64,000 nucleotides of DNA from DASSQJ01 sp963730165 (GTDB lineage Bacteria > Actinomycetota > Actinomycetes > Actinomycetales > Dermatophilaceae). The stretch spans positions 124,001-188,000 of the forward strand of contig CAVSQS010000005.1 of assembly GCA_963730165.1 (NCBI GenBank), read 5' to 3'. A program made the position numbers and the translations under genes. Of the stretch, positions 16,079 to 25,880 are shown one piece after another. Numbering within the stretch: position 1 is the first letter of the stretch; every line of letters begins with the position of its first letter. The notes beneath the pieces were generated by a model, which was not told the origin of the DNA, made no database searches, and saw only the letters and a program-made list of their open reading frames with translations.

Positions 16079-17737
16079 TCACTCCCGGCACACCCGCAGG
16101 GTCTCGCCACCCGTCGTGGCCGCGATCTCGAGGCGGCCACCGGTTACCAACGACTCGAGGGCGTACGTACCCGGCGCCAGGAGAACCGTGCGTGGGTGTG
16201 ACCGCTCCCCTGTGGGCGACACCAGGACCAGGTCCACGCCCCGGGGATCGCTCGTCACGATGCGTGTCCGCCCCGCAGGCAGGGACACCTGCGTCGACGT
16301 CACTGCCTCTCCGCATCCCGCCGACGGTTCGCCATCCGGCACCAGGCGGGTCTGGAGCCGGAGCGACGCCGTCAGGCGGTCAGCTGTCGTGATGCCGGAC
16401 TGTGGTGTCGGGAGGTCCAGCGCGAGGTCATCCACCCCGAGGAAGGCGAACTCGGGCAGGGTTCCCGAACGCCGATAGACGGGCGCCCCCAGGGCCACCA
16501 GCTCCTCGCCCGCAGCGACGACACGAGAGCTCGTCGACGACCACGAGACCCACTCCCGAGCCGTCGGCACCCAGGCGGTGAGGTTCGCGGCAGCGACGAG
16601 GACCACGGAGACGGGAACCAGCACGCGTCCCCACCCCCGCCTGGCCAACACGGTGGCGAGCCCCACGAGCAGTGGCAGCACGAATGCGGTGCTCACGTAG
16701 GTGTAGCGCGACATCATGGCCAGGTTGAGCCCGAGGGAGATCCGGGAGAACGCCGTGAGCGCCACGAAGACGGGGCACCCGAGTGCGAAGACCCACACCG
16801 TGCTCGTCGGCCCGGGGCCCGGCCCTCGCCGGGCCAACAGGATGACGACAACCGAAACCGCGACCGCTCCCAGGGCCGCCAGCCCCGACTGCGGGGTCAG
16901 CCCGAGCCGGACGACCTCGTAGGGCGACCGGAGCGGAACGGTCGACGACAATGCGTTTCCGACCCCGAGGAGCCAGTACAGAGGTACCAGAGCCAGCTCG
17001 GAGACGGTTCGTGGCCCGTTCGTCGCGGGTCCGGCGAACGCCAGGTACCACGCCACGTAGAGTGCGGATGCGGGGACGAACACCCAGAGCAACCTGGGAC
17101 GACGCTGGACGAGCACGAGCACCGCCCCCACGACGAGGAACACCAGGGCCACTCCGGAGGTCATGACGTTCAGGGCTGCTAGCACGGCAGCGCGGATCGG
17201 GCGAGGTCGCTCGCCGGAGAGATCGAGAACCATCCACGCACCGAGCACCATGTTGCCGATCAGCCCCATCTGGAAGTCCCAGAGGATGTTCTCGACTCCA
17301 GCAGCGAAGAGGGCATAGCCGACGACCGCCACGGTGGCGAACCATGCGTTCGCGCCGCCACGGAGGGACAGGCGCCACAGTTGGTGACACAGCACGAGAT
17401 GGAGCGCGATGGTCACCGCCAGGTAGGGGTACACGCTGGGGAAGCCGAGCACGTCGTGGAGCCCGGCATAGACCAGCCGTGGCAGTAGGACCCAGTGCTC
17501 GTTGTGGGGCTGGAGGAACCACCCGATCGAGTCCGGCTCGCCCCGCAGGATGGGCACGATGAAGGACCAGTCGTCGTAGTAGAACTGGGAGCCCTTGGCT
17601 GTCCAGCCGAGGACCACGGCCGCCGTTGCGAGCGTCACCACGTGTGTCCACCGCTCGGCGGGGGTGGCACCGACGGACAACGGCGGACGGAAGTCGACTT
17701 CGCCGTTGCCGGCCCGCACTCCCGAGGTCGACACCAC
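16079..17737 (-). CDS. polytopic membrane protein, GT-C-like
   Basis: A 552-residue protein, GTG start with AAGGGGG a few bases upstream. After a 30-residue cytoplasmic segment come about 10-11 helices. The first extracytoplasmic loop carries FYYDDWSFIVPIL and QPHNEHWVLLPRLVY: a paired-acid motif (DD) in the first loop is characteristic of GT-C enzymes that use polyprenyl-linked donors. A C-terminal soluble, beta-rich domain starts near residue 430. Located on the same strand as the acyltransferase (65-bp gap) and the dehydrogenase operon (97-bp gap). Specific activity unknown. Confidence 0.7.
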   Translation of the reverse strand: MVSTSGVRAGNGEVDFRPPLSVGATPAERWTHVVTLATAAVVLGWTAKGSQFYYDDWSFIVPILRGEPDSIGWFLQPHNEHWVLLPRLVYAGLHDVLGFPSVYPYLAVTIALHLVLCHQLWRLSLRGGANAWFATVAVVGYALFAAGVENILWDFQMGLIGNMVLGAWMVLDLSGERPRPIRAAVLAALNVMTSGVALVFLVVGAVLVLVQRRPRLLWVFVPASALYVAWYLAFAGPATNGPRTVSELALVPLYWLLGVGNALSSTVPLRSPYEVVRLGLTPQSGLAALGAVAVSVVVILLARRGPGPGPTSTVWVFALGCPVFVALTAFSRISLGLNLAMMSRYTYVSTAFVLPLLVGLATVLARRGWGRVLVPVSVVLVAAANLTAWVPTAREWVSWSSTSSRVVAAGEELVALGAPVYRRSGTLPEFAFLGVDDLALDLPTPQSGITTADRLTASLRLQTRLVPDGEPSAGCGEAVTSTQVSLPAGRTRIVTSDPRGVDLVLVSPTGERSHPRTVLLAPGTYALESLVTGGRLEIAATTGGETLRVCRE

Positions 17738-17802
17738 GTGTGCACCCCCTTGCCGGGCCAGTCAGGCGTCTCAGGGCCGGTGTACCGCGCCCCTGCGCTT
17801 GG

Positions 17803-18921
17803 TCAGTGTGGCATCGAGGGGAACTGCGCCGCCGGAACTCCTGTCATCGGCCCGTCGCCTGCCCTCGACGCGCTCGGGCGGAGGTGACCGGCGCCGCCAC
17901 CGCGAAGGACCGGCTTCTCCAGGAGTTCGTAACTGACGGCCACCACCCCGATGAGTGCGACGACGGCAACCGCGGCCTGGGCGCCCCTGCTCCACCCCGG
18001 GGTATTGACCCAGACCAGCCAGAGGACCGGGACGTGCCAGACGTACAGGCTGTACGCCCGCACGCCGACCTGACGAATCGGCCCCACCGCCAGCCACCGA
18101 GTCACGGCGTTACCGAAGCGGCAGCCGTGGATCACGACCAGCGACGCGACCACCGCCGTCGGGAAGACGGCGATCTTCCACGCCCAGCCGAGCGGCTGCC
18201 CGGGGGCGACGACGAAGACGAGGATGGGCAGGAGCCACATCGCGGTTCGTGCCGGGTCGACCGCCCGGGGGGCGTCGCCGAGTCCGCGGTGCCACGCAGC
18301 CAGAGCGGCACCTGCAACGAGCACACCGAGGTTCGCCGCGGGGAGCAGGTAGAACTGCCGGTCCGGGAGCAGGAGGCCCGACGTGTACAGGCCCGCCGCG
18401 AGCACAACGAGCATCCGCACCGCGCCGCCGGGTGCCGTCCCCCGCCGACGGAGCGCGAAGAGCAGCACGGGAAACAGGAGGTAGAAGACCCACTCGACCG
18501 TGAGGCTCCACGTAGGGAGGAACGTGACAAGTGTCTCCGTTCCCGAGGCGGCCGCGAACGATGTGCCCTGGACGAGCGCGAGTGCGCCGTCCCGAGCGAC
18601 GGAGGGGGCGGGCATTCGCCCGAACAGGACGAGGACCGGTCCACCGACGAACACCAGGGCCAATACGACCGGCGCCAGGCGCTGCGCGCGCCGCCGCACG
18701 AAGCGCAGGTAGGCAAGCGACGAGGCCTCGCCACGCCACACGATGTCGCCGATCAGGTAGCCGGACAGGGCGAAGAAGACCACGACGCCCGTCGAGCCCA
18801 AGGTGTCGTAGGGCAGGAGCTGGAGGAAGTACGTGAAGTGGTGGATGACGACGGCCAGGGCAGCGACCGCGCGCAGGCCGTCGAGGGCATGCATACGATC
18901 CTTCGGTCGCGTCGGGGTCAC
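17803..18921 (-). CDS. acyltransferase family 3 (OafA/YrhL-like)
   Basis: A 372-residue integral membrane acyltransferase. It begins with the family signature MHALDGLRAVAALAVVIHH, whose arginine and histidine are catalytic-site residues, followed by VVVFFALSGYLI. About ten helices follow, with YSLYVWHVPV in the eighth or ninth. Such proteins O-acylate exported glycans. I chose GTG at 18921, where GGAGGAG lies 7 nt upstream; a GTG at 18939 would add six residues. No SGNH esterase domain is fused. A 237-bp gap to ahcY contains the ahcY terminator hairpin. Confidence 0.88.
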   Translation of the reverse strand: MTPTRPKDRMHALDGLRAVAALAVVIHHFTYFLQLLPYDTLGSTGVVVFFALSGYLIGDIVWRGEASSLAYLRFVRRRAQRLAPVVLALVFVGGPVLVLFGRMPAPSVARDGALALVQGTSFAAASGTETLVTFLPTWSLTVEWVFYLLFPVLLFALRRRGTAPGGAVRMLVVLAAGLYTSGLLLPDRQFYLLPAANLGVLVAGAALAAWHRGLGDAPRAVDPARTAMWLLPILVFVVAPGQPLGWAWKIAVFPTAVVASLVVIHGCRFGNAVTRWLAVGPIRQVGVRAYSLYVWHVPVLWLVWVNTPGWSRGAQAAVAVVALIGVVAVSYELLEKPVLRGGGAGHLRPSASRAGDGPMTGVPAAQFPSMPH

Positions 18922-19106
18922 CCGCCTCTCCTCCGCCACACATTCACCATCGCCGAGTCATCGTCCGCCTGGAATCAGCCGAACGGTCCGGCTCCCACGG
19001 CCCAACGCTCGACCCCTGGCAGGTCAGGCTGAACCCGAGGTCGCCAGGTCCTAGCAGCGCAGGGGATAGTCGCCAGCGTCATCGGACATGCCGTACGACC
19101 CTACGG

Positions 19107-19144
19107 CTGACGAGGACTCACCGCTGCCGGCGGGCCCTCGTCAG
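19107..19144 (-). terminator. ahcY terminator hairpin
   Basis: ctgacgagg (19107-19115) and cctcgtcag (19136-19144) form a perfect 9-bp stem with a 20-nt GC-rich loop, starting 14 bp beyond the ahcY stop codon on the reverse strand. No T-tract follows, as is common in GC-rich actinobacteria. Confidence 0.6.
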
Positions 19145-19158
19145 TGCGTGGAGTCGGG

Positions 19159-20610
<1,452 letters not shown>

Positions 20611-20747
20611 GCGTGATCTCCTTCGGAGCTCGTGCGTTCGTGGTTGACCCGGCGTCGCCCATCTGGGCCGCAACAGTCGAGGGTTATCACCCGCGCCGGC
20701 AGGTACTCAGGGTAACGCAGCAGCCTGCCCCCTCGGCCCGGCCCGTC

Positions 20748-20945
20748 TCAGGTGCGGTCTTCGGCCCGGCGCTTGGCCTGGACGTCGAGCACGATGCCCC
20801 AGACGAAGACGAGGACGGTGCCGATGCGAAGCGGCACGGGCATCGGCATCATCGCCACGAGGGTGAGGACGGTGACCAGCACCGTCAGGTAGGCCGTGCC
20901 CCAGAAGATCCACCGGAGCCCGTTCGCAAGTCCCTCGAACATCAT
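20748..20945 (-). CDS. small membrane protein, unknown
   Basis: A 65-residue protein (68 if the upstream in-frame GTG at 20954 is used; ATG 20945 has AGGTGG five bases before it). It has two probable transmembrane helices, about residues 12-30 and 34-54, and a short charged C-terminus (AKRRAEDRT). It resembles the small two-helix proteins of unknown function often seen in actinobacteria. It precedes ahcY on the same strand with a 137-bp gap. Confidence 0.55.
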   Translation of the reverse strand: MMFEGLANGLRWIFWGTAYLTVLVTVLTLVAMMPMPVPLRIGTVLVFVWGIVLDVQAKRRAEDRT

Positions 20946-21156
20946 GTCGACCACCTGCTTCGCGACGAGAGGTCTTCACCGTACGTCGCAGGTCAGGGGC
21001 CTGACGAGATCGGAGCCGGCCGGATGTCCAACCTTCGACACCACCGGCCGCACCGGCCGCACCGGCCACGTCAGCCACAGGAAACCGGCACGTCGGCAAA
21101 GCCCCGATGCCTCCGCGCGACGGGTGGAATGGCAGGGACGACACCGAGGAGGACCG

Positions 21157-21396
21157 ATGACCGACCAGCCGAGCCGGCCGGCGGAGCCGGACCGGAAGAC
21201 CCTCGACCGCGCCCGCGAGGAGCGCGAGGCCGAGGCCCGCCACCACGAGGAGCGAACCACCCGCGCCCACCAGGACGAGACCCGGAAGGGCTGGGACGAG
21301 ATGCAGGAGGCCCGCGACCGGGCCGAGGAGATGGGCGACCGCGTCGAGGACGGGACGACCCAGTCGGGCACCGGCTCGAGACCGGCCGACGACTGA
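21157..21396 (+). CDS. small charged hydrophilic protein, unknown
   Basis: A 79-residue protein extremely rich in Glu, Arg, Asp and Ala, with no hydrophobic segment and predicted to be helical or disordered (REEREAEARHHEERTTR). GAGGAGG lies 5-6 nt before the ATG, which supports a real translation start. The unmatched composition could also arise from an out-of-frame GC-rich stretch, but the ribosome site and the lack of a competing frame argue for a gene. I do not recognise a family. The 202-bp region before it holds three direct copies of caccggccg (21042-21068) and nothing else I can name. Confidence 0.5.
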   Translation: MTDQPSRPAEPDRKTLDRAREEREAEARHHEERTTRAHQDETRKGWDEMQEARDRAEEMGDRVEDGTTQSGTGSRPADD

Positions 21397-21556
21397 CGGC
21401 CGGGGCGGACCGGCCCACCCTCCTCCGCACGCGCCTGCGACGCCAGGTGCCCGGTGCGCGTGCAGACAGTGACGACGCGGGGCCCTGCGGCGCGACACGA
21501 CCGGTGCCATACTTCACGCGCCACCGTGGGAGGCCAGAGGAGCGGGGAGGGGCAGC

Positions 21557-23521
21557 GTGCGAGAGCGGCATGACCGCGCCCGACGGCTGTGCAGCGCCGT
21601 GGCCGTCGCGCTGGTCGGGGGCGTGCTCGCGGTCATCCCGGCGGCCGGGGTACCGGCAGCAGCGGAGGAGCCCGTCACCCGGATCTCCGGTGCCGACCGC
21701 TACGCGACCTCCGCCGCCGTCAGCGCCGCCACCTACGACCCGGGGGTCCCCGTCGCCTACCTCGCCACCGGCACCGACTTCCCCGACGCCCTCACCGGAG
21801 CGCCCGCCGCCGGCGAACAGCACGGACCCCTCCTGCTCACCCGCCCCGACACCCTCCCGACCACCGTCACCGACGAGCTCACCCGCCTCGCCCCCGCCCG
21901 CATCGTCATCCTCGGCGGCACCAGCACCGTCTCCCCCGCCGTCCAGACCGCCCTCGCCGACTACACCACCGGCCCCGTCAACCGGATCTCCGGTGCCGAC
22001 CGCTACGCGACCTCCGCCGCCGTGAGCAGGGAGACCTACGACCCGGGGGTCCCCGTCGCCTACCTCGCCACCGGCACCGACTTCCCCGACGCCCTCACCG
22101 GCGCCCCCGCCGCCGGCGAACAGCACGGACCCCTCCTGCTCACCCGCCCCGACACCCTCCCGACCACCGTCACCGACGAGCTCACCCGCCTCGCCCCCGC
22201 CCGCATCGTCATCCTCGGCGGCACCAGCACCGTCTCCCCCGCCGTCCAGACCGCCCTCGCCGCCTACACCACCGGCCCGGTCACCCGCCTCCACGGCGCC
22301 GACCGCTACGCGACCTCCGCCGCCGTCAGCGCCGCCACCTACGCCCCCGGCGTCCCCGTCGCCTATCTCGCCACCGGCACCGACTTCCCCGACGCCCTCA
22401 CCGGCGCCCCCGCCGCCGGCGAACAGCACGGACCCCTCCTGCTCACCCGCCCCGACACCCTCCCGACCACCGTCACCGACGAGCTCACCCGCCTCGCCCC
22501 CGCCCGCATCGTCATCCTCGGCGGCACCAGCACCGTCTCCCCCGCCGTCCAGACCGCCCTCGCGGGCCTCGTGGCCTCGCCGTCCTCGGACACGACGCCG
22601 CCGCCGGCGGTCACCAGCGCCTCGGGGACCACGACGACCTCGCGGGTCACCCTGACATGGACCACCCCGGTGTCGACGGACCTCACCGGCGTCGTCGTGC
22701 GGCGCGCGACGGGGACGACGCCACCGTCCTCCCCGCACGAGGGCACCTACGTCGCCGACGTGTCGCCGCCGTCCTCACACGTGACCGATCGCCTCGTGGG
22801 GCCGTCGACGACCTACTCGTACGCGCTCTTCACCCACGACGGCGTCCCGAACTACGGACCGGCGGCCACCCTCACGGTGGTGACCGGCACGCCCCTGTCG
22901 GTCCGGACCCTCACCCCCGACGGGGCCGACACCTCGAGCATCACCCTGACGGGGGGTGTCGTGGCGATGTCCGCTCCCGACACGAACAACGCCCTGAGCA
23001 ACCTGCGCAGCGTGTTCTGGCGGACGGGGGAGAGCCGGCCGACCGACCAGGGAGCGTGCGCGACCTGGCAGGACGCGTCGAGCGGGCTGGTCCAGGAGGG
23101 CCTGGCCCTGCGGGTCCGCGACACCCCGGGCGGCGCCACCCGGGCGCTCACCGTCACCAAGAACACGATCTACGGGGTCCAATGGGTGTTCAACGTGCAC
23201 ACGTGGGACTCGAGCGCGGCCGACCCGTTCACGGCACTGGGCCAGTTCGACCTCAGTGACGTCGTCACGACCCCCGACGGCTACGAGCCGCTCCCGTGGC
23301 GGGTCTGTGCACGCGCCGTCGGCGACCGGTTCACCGTCAAGGTCTGGCTGCCGGACCGCGAGGCGGAGCCGGCCTGGGACGACCCGGTGCACACCCGCAC
23401 GACGACGGTTCCCGCCGAGGACGTCGTCGCCGGCGCCGCCGGCTGGTACGTCGGCCACCTCCCGGCCGGTGGGAGCGCCCACTACACCGATCTGCTGACC
23501 TGGTCGGGCCCGACCCCCTGA
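21557..23521 (+). CDS. secreted CWB2-repeat protein with FN3-like and C-terminal sandwich domains
   Basis: A 654-residue exported protein, GTG start with GGAGGGG upstream. Signal peptide 1-36 ends near AAAEE. Residues 39 to about 337 contain three cell-wall-binding repeat 2 units of 101 residues, each with RISGADRYATSAAVS or a close variant, FPDALTGAPAAG and ARIVILGGTSTVS. A fibronectin-III-like module (about 345-440) follows, then about 210 residues without a family I recognise, whose end (VKVWLPDREAEPAWDD, then GWYVGHLPAGG) resembles concanavalin-like lectin/LamG folds. CWB2 repeats anchor proteins to wall polymers. The DNA of the three repeats is almost identical. Confidence 0.85.
   Translation: MRERHDRARRLCSAVAVALVGGVLAVIPAAGVPAAAEEPVTRISGADRYATSAAVSAATYDPGVPVAYLATGTDFPDALTGAPAAGEQHGPLLLTRPDTLPTTVTDELTRLAPARIVILGGTSTVSPAVQTALADYTTGPVNRISGADRYATSAAVSRETYDPGVPVAYLATGTDFPDALTGAPAAGEQHGPLLLTRPDTLPTTVTDELTRLAPARIVILGGTSTVSPAVQTALAAYTTGPVTRLHGADRYATSAAVSAATYAPGVPVAYLATGTDFPDALTGAPAAGEQHGPLLLTRPDTLPTTVTDELTRLAPARIVILGGTSTVSPAVQTALAGLVASPSSDTTPPPAVTSASGTTTTSRVTLTWTTPVSTDLTGVVVRRATGTTPPSSPHEGTYVADVSPPSSHVTDRLVGPSTTYSYALFTHDGVPNYGPAATLTVVTGTPLSVRTLTPDGADTSSITLTGGVVAMSAPDTNNALSNLRSVFWRTGESRPTDQGACATWQDASSGLVQEGLALRVRDTPGGATRALTVTKNTIYGVQWVFNVHTWDSSAADPFTALGQFDLSDVVTTPDGYEPLPWRVCARAVGDRFTVKVWLPDREAEPAWDDPVHTRTTTVPAEDVVAGAAGWYVGHLPAGGSAHYTDLLTWSGPTP
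21671..22567 (+). repeat. three tandem 303-bp coding repeats (CWB2)
   Basis: Units start at 21671, 21974 and 22277, spacing exactly 303 bp (101 codons). Protein differences are few (for example SAATYDP, SRETYDP and SAATYAP), and synonymous positions are also nearly all the same, implying recent duplication or gene conversion. Confidence 0.95.
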
Positions 23522-23539
23522 CCTGAGGACGCCGGTCAG
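23518..23539. terminator. short stem between convergent genes
   Basis: ctgacc (23518-23523) and ggtcag (23534-23539) pair across a 10-nt loop and overlap both stop codons of the converging CWB2 and CDF genes. The stem is only 6 bp, so termination is tentative. Confidence 0.3.
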
Positions 23540-24561
23540 CCCACGTCGCCGTGCTCGCCGTCGGGGGCCGGGCCGCCGGTCCCCGCGAGCGACTCGCCAC
23601 GCCGTCGCACCGCCTCGTGCGACGCGCCCCGGTCGATGTCCGGCTCGAGGTACATGACGAGGGTGAGGTCGGGCACCGCCGCACGGGCGGCGCGCTCGGC
23701 GTCGTCGATGGCCCGCGCGACGACGTCGGCGCGGTCGGGAGCCCCGACGGCGAGCTTGGCCGCGACGAGCAGCTCCTCGGGGCCCAGGTGCATCGTCCGC
23801 AGGTGGATGACCCGGTCGATGGTCTCGGGCGTCTGCAGCGCGGCCGCGATGGCCTCCTGGTGCTGCCGGGTGGCGGCCTCGCCGAGGAGGAGCGACTTCA
23901 TCTCGACGGCGAGGAAGACCGCGATGACGACGAGGAGGACACCGATGGTCCCGGTGCCGAGCGCGTCGAAGAGCGGGTTGCCGGTGAGCAGGGTCAGGCC
24001 GACACCGACGAGGGCGAGGACGAGCCCGATGAGCGCACCGGCGTCCTCGAGGAGGATGACGGGCAGCTCGGGCGACTTCGAGCTCCTGACGAAGCGCAGC
24101 CACGAGCGCCGCCCTCGCGTCTTGTTCGACTCCCTGACCGCGGTGCGGAAGCTCATCCCCTCCAGCCCGATGGCGATGACGAGGACGACGACCGGCACCC
24201 ACCACCACTGCGACTCGAACGGGTCGTAGTCGTGCTCGCCGGTGGACTCCTGGTACTTGTGCCACGCCTCGTAGAGCGCGAAGCAGCCACCGAGGCTGAA
24301 GAGGATGATCGCGACGACGAAGGAGTACACGTAGCGCTCGCGGCCGAACCCGAACGGGTGCTGCGGCGTCGCCTCCCTCTTGGCCCGCCGGCCGCCGACG
24401 AGCAGCAGGACCTGGTTGCCCGTGTCGGCGACCGAGTGGATGCTCTCGGCGAGCATCGAGGAGAACCCCGTCAGCAGGTAGGCGATGAACTTCGTGATGG
24501 CGATGCCCAGGTTCGCGAGCATCGCCGCGAGGACGGCCTTGGTCCCACCTTCGGTCGACAT
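23536..24561 (-). CDS. cation diffusion facilitator transporter (copy 1)
   Basis: A 341-residue CDF-family metal exporter with six transmembrane helices. The second helix has SIHSVADTGNQ, where the His and Asp of HSVAD form half of the metal site. HPFGFGRERY follows in the loop, and helix 5 carries ILLEDAGALIG, the EDxxA form typical of the SLC30A9-like branch rather than the HxxxD of ZntB/CzcD types. A cytoplasmic C-terminal domain (about residues 235-310) has HLRTMHLGPEELLVAAKL. It probably exports zinc or another divalent ion by proton antiport. It is a close paralogue of the next upstream gene. TAGGAT lies 6 nt before the ATG. Confidence 0.9.
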   Translation of the reverse strand: MSTEGGTKAVLAAMLANLGIAITKFIAYLLTGFSSMLAESIHSVADTGNQVLLLVGGRRAKREATPQHPFGFGRERYVYSFVVAIILFSLGGCFALYEAWHKYQESTGEHDYDPFESQWWWVPVVVLVIAIGLEGMSFRTAVRESNKTRGRRSWLRFVRSSKSPELPVILLEDAGALIGLVLALVGVGLTLLTGNPLFDALGTGTIGVLLVVIAVFLAVEMKSLLLGEAATRQHQEAIAAALQTPETIDRVIHLRTMHLGPEELLVAAKLAVGAPDRADVVARAIDDAERAARAAVPDLTLVMYLEPDIDRGASHEAVRRRGESLAGTGGPAPDGEHGDVG

Positions 24562-24567
24562 GCGCCG

Positions 24568-24573
24568 ATCCTA
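24568..24573 (-). promoter_or_regulatory. -10 box TAGGAT, leaderless start of CDF copy 1
   Basis: TAGGAT on the reverse strand ends 6 nt before the ATG at 24561, with no ribosome-binding site between. The same hexamer and spacing occur before CDF copy 2. Confidence 0.55.
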
Positions 24574-24617
24574 GGGGCGGGCCGGGCCGTCGCCGGGAGC
24601 GCGCACCCGGCCGGCGT

Positions 24618-25643
24618 TCACCCGTTGTCGGCGTGCTCGCTCGAAGGGACCTGGCCCCACTCGCCGCCAAGCGCCTCGCCCCGCTGCCCGACCGTGCCTT
24701 CGTGCCCGCCACGGTCGACGTCGGGCTCGAGGTACATGACGAGGCGAAGGTCGGGGACGGCGGCCCGCGCGGCGCGCTCGGCCTCGTCGATGGCTCCGGT
24801 CACGACGTCGAGGCGGTCGGTGGGCCCGACCGCGAGCTTGGCCGCGACGAGCACCTCCTCCGGGCCGAGGTGCATCGTCCGCAGGTGGATGACCCGGTCG
24901 ATCGTCTCCGGCGTCTCCAGGGCCGCGGCGATCGCCTCCTGGTCGTGCAGGGTTGCCGACTCCCCGACGAGCAGCGACTTCATCTCCATCGCGAGGAAGG
25001 CGGCCACGGCGACGAGGAGGAGGCCGATCATCGCCGACCCGAGGGCGTCGAAGAGCTGGTTGCCGGTGATCAGCGTGAGCCCGACCCCGAGCAGCGCGAA
25101 GGACAGCCCGGTCACGGCGGCCGAGTCCTCGAGCAGGATGACCGGCAGCTCCGGCGACTTCGAGCTCTTGACGAACCGCAGCCAGGAGCGCCTGCCGCGG
25201 TCCTCGTTCGACGTCTGCACGGCCTTGCGCAGGCTGGTGCCCTCCATCGCCATCGCGATGACGATGACGACCAGGGGCACCCACCACCACTGCGACGCGA
25301 ACGGGTCGTAGTCGCTCTCCGCCCGGCTCTCGCGGTACTTCTGCCAGGCCTCGAAGAGCGCGAAGCAGCCACCGAGGCTGAAGAGGATGATCGCGACGAC
25401 GAACGCGTAGACGTACCTCACCCGGCCGAAGCCGAACGGGTGCTGCGGGGTCGCCTCGCGCTTGGCCCGTCTGCCGCCGACGAGGAGCAGGACCTGGTTG
25501 CCGGAGTCTGCGACCGAGTGGATGCTCTCGGCGAGCATCGAGGAGAACCCCGTGAGGAGGAAGGCAACGAACTTCGTCACCGCGATGCCGAGGTTCGCCA
25601 GGAGCGCCGCGATGACCGCCTTGTTCCCACCGTCGTCAGCCAT
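24618..25643 (-). CDS. cation diffusion facilitator transporter (copy 2)
   Basis: A 341-residue paralogue of the gene at 23536, identical in length and collinear throughout. It shares SIHSVAD-x-GNQVLLLVGG, HPFGFGRVRY, VILLEDSAAVTG in helix 5 and the HLRTMHLGPEEVLVAAKL block in the C-terminal domain; the termini diverge most. Start at ATG 25643 with TAGGAT 6 nt upstream. The 56-bp gap and separate -10 box before copy 1 suggest separately transcribed duplicates. The duplication may extend the range of ions or give different regulation; the sequence cannot decide. Confidence 0.9.
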   Translation of the reverse strand: MADDGGNKAVIAALLANLGIAVTKFVAFLLTGFSSMLAESIHSVADSGNQVLLLVGGRRAKREATPQHPFGFGRVRYVYAFVVAIILFSLGGCFALFEAWQKYRESRAESDYDPFASQWWWVPLVVIVIAMAMEGTSLRKAVQTSNEDRGRRSWLRFVKSSKSPELPVILLEDSAAVTGLSFALLGVGLTLITGNQLFDALGSAMIGLLLVAVAAFLAMEMKSLLVGESATLHDQEAIAAALETPETIDRVIHLRTMHLGPEEVLVAAKLAVGPTDRLDVVTGAIDEAERAARAAVPDLRLVMYLEPDVDRGGHEGTVGQRGEALGGEWGQVPSSEHADNG

Positions 25644-25649
25644 CCGTCG

Positions 25650-25655
25650 ATCCTA
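25650..25655 (-). promoter_or_regulatory. -10 box TAGGAT, leaderless start of CDF copy 2
   Basis: TAGGAT on the reverse strand ends 6 nt before the ATG at 25643. No Shine-Dalgarno sequence is present. Confidence 0.55.
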
Positions 25656-25880
25656 GGTGGGCGGAAGAGGGCTGAGGGGCTGCGTCGCAGCGGCCGGCTC
25701 CGGGAACGCTGGCGGGGGAAGCGACGACGGAGCGGGGCGGGGCCGCACCGCGGACGGGTGGGCGCGGGGGGGGGTCGGTCCCGGGCAGGTGTCGTCCACA
25801 GGCGGAGGCCCCCTCGCTCCCTGTCCACAGGTTGCCGGCTGCGGCTTCCCGTCGGGCCGCTGCCCGCGAAGGATGGGTCC

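Noticed and set aside
20611..20747. S-adenosylhomocysteine riboswitch before ahcY
   Set aside because: The leader contains no recognisable conserved core or pseudoknot partner sequence.
21042..21068. Three direct copies of caccggccg
   Set aside because: Too short and too GC-rich to distinguish from chance in this genome.
21071..22738. Glycine-rich 555-codon reverse frame
   Set aside because: Antisense reading of the CWB2 repeats, which explains its internal repetition.
25792..25829. Two DnaA-box-like sequences (TCGTCCACA and CTGTCCACA)
   Set aside because: Each has one mismatch to the actinobacterial box, there is no dnaA/dnaN or AT-rich region, so an origin is not supported.
24633..25880. 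N-terminal extension of the DUF222 frame by 416 codons
   Set aside because: It is antisense to CDF copy 2, has charged low-complexity composition, and the DUF222 family begins near 25881.
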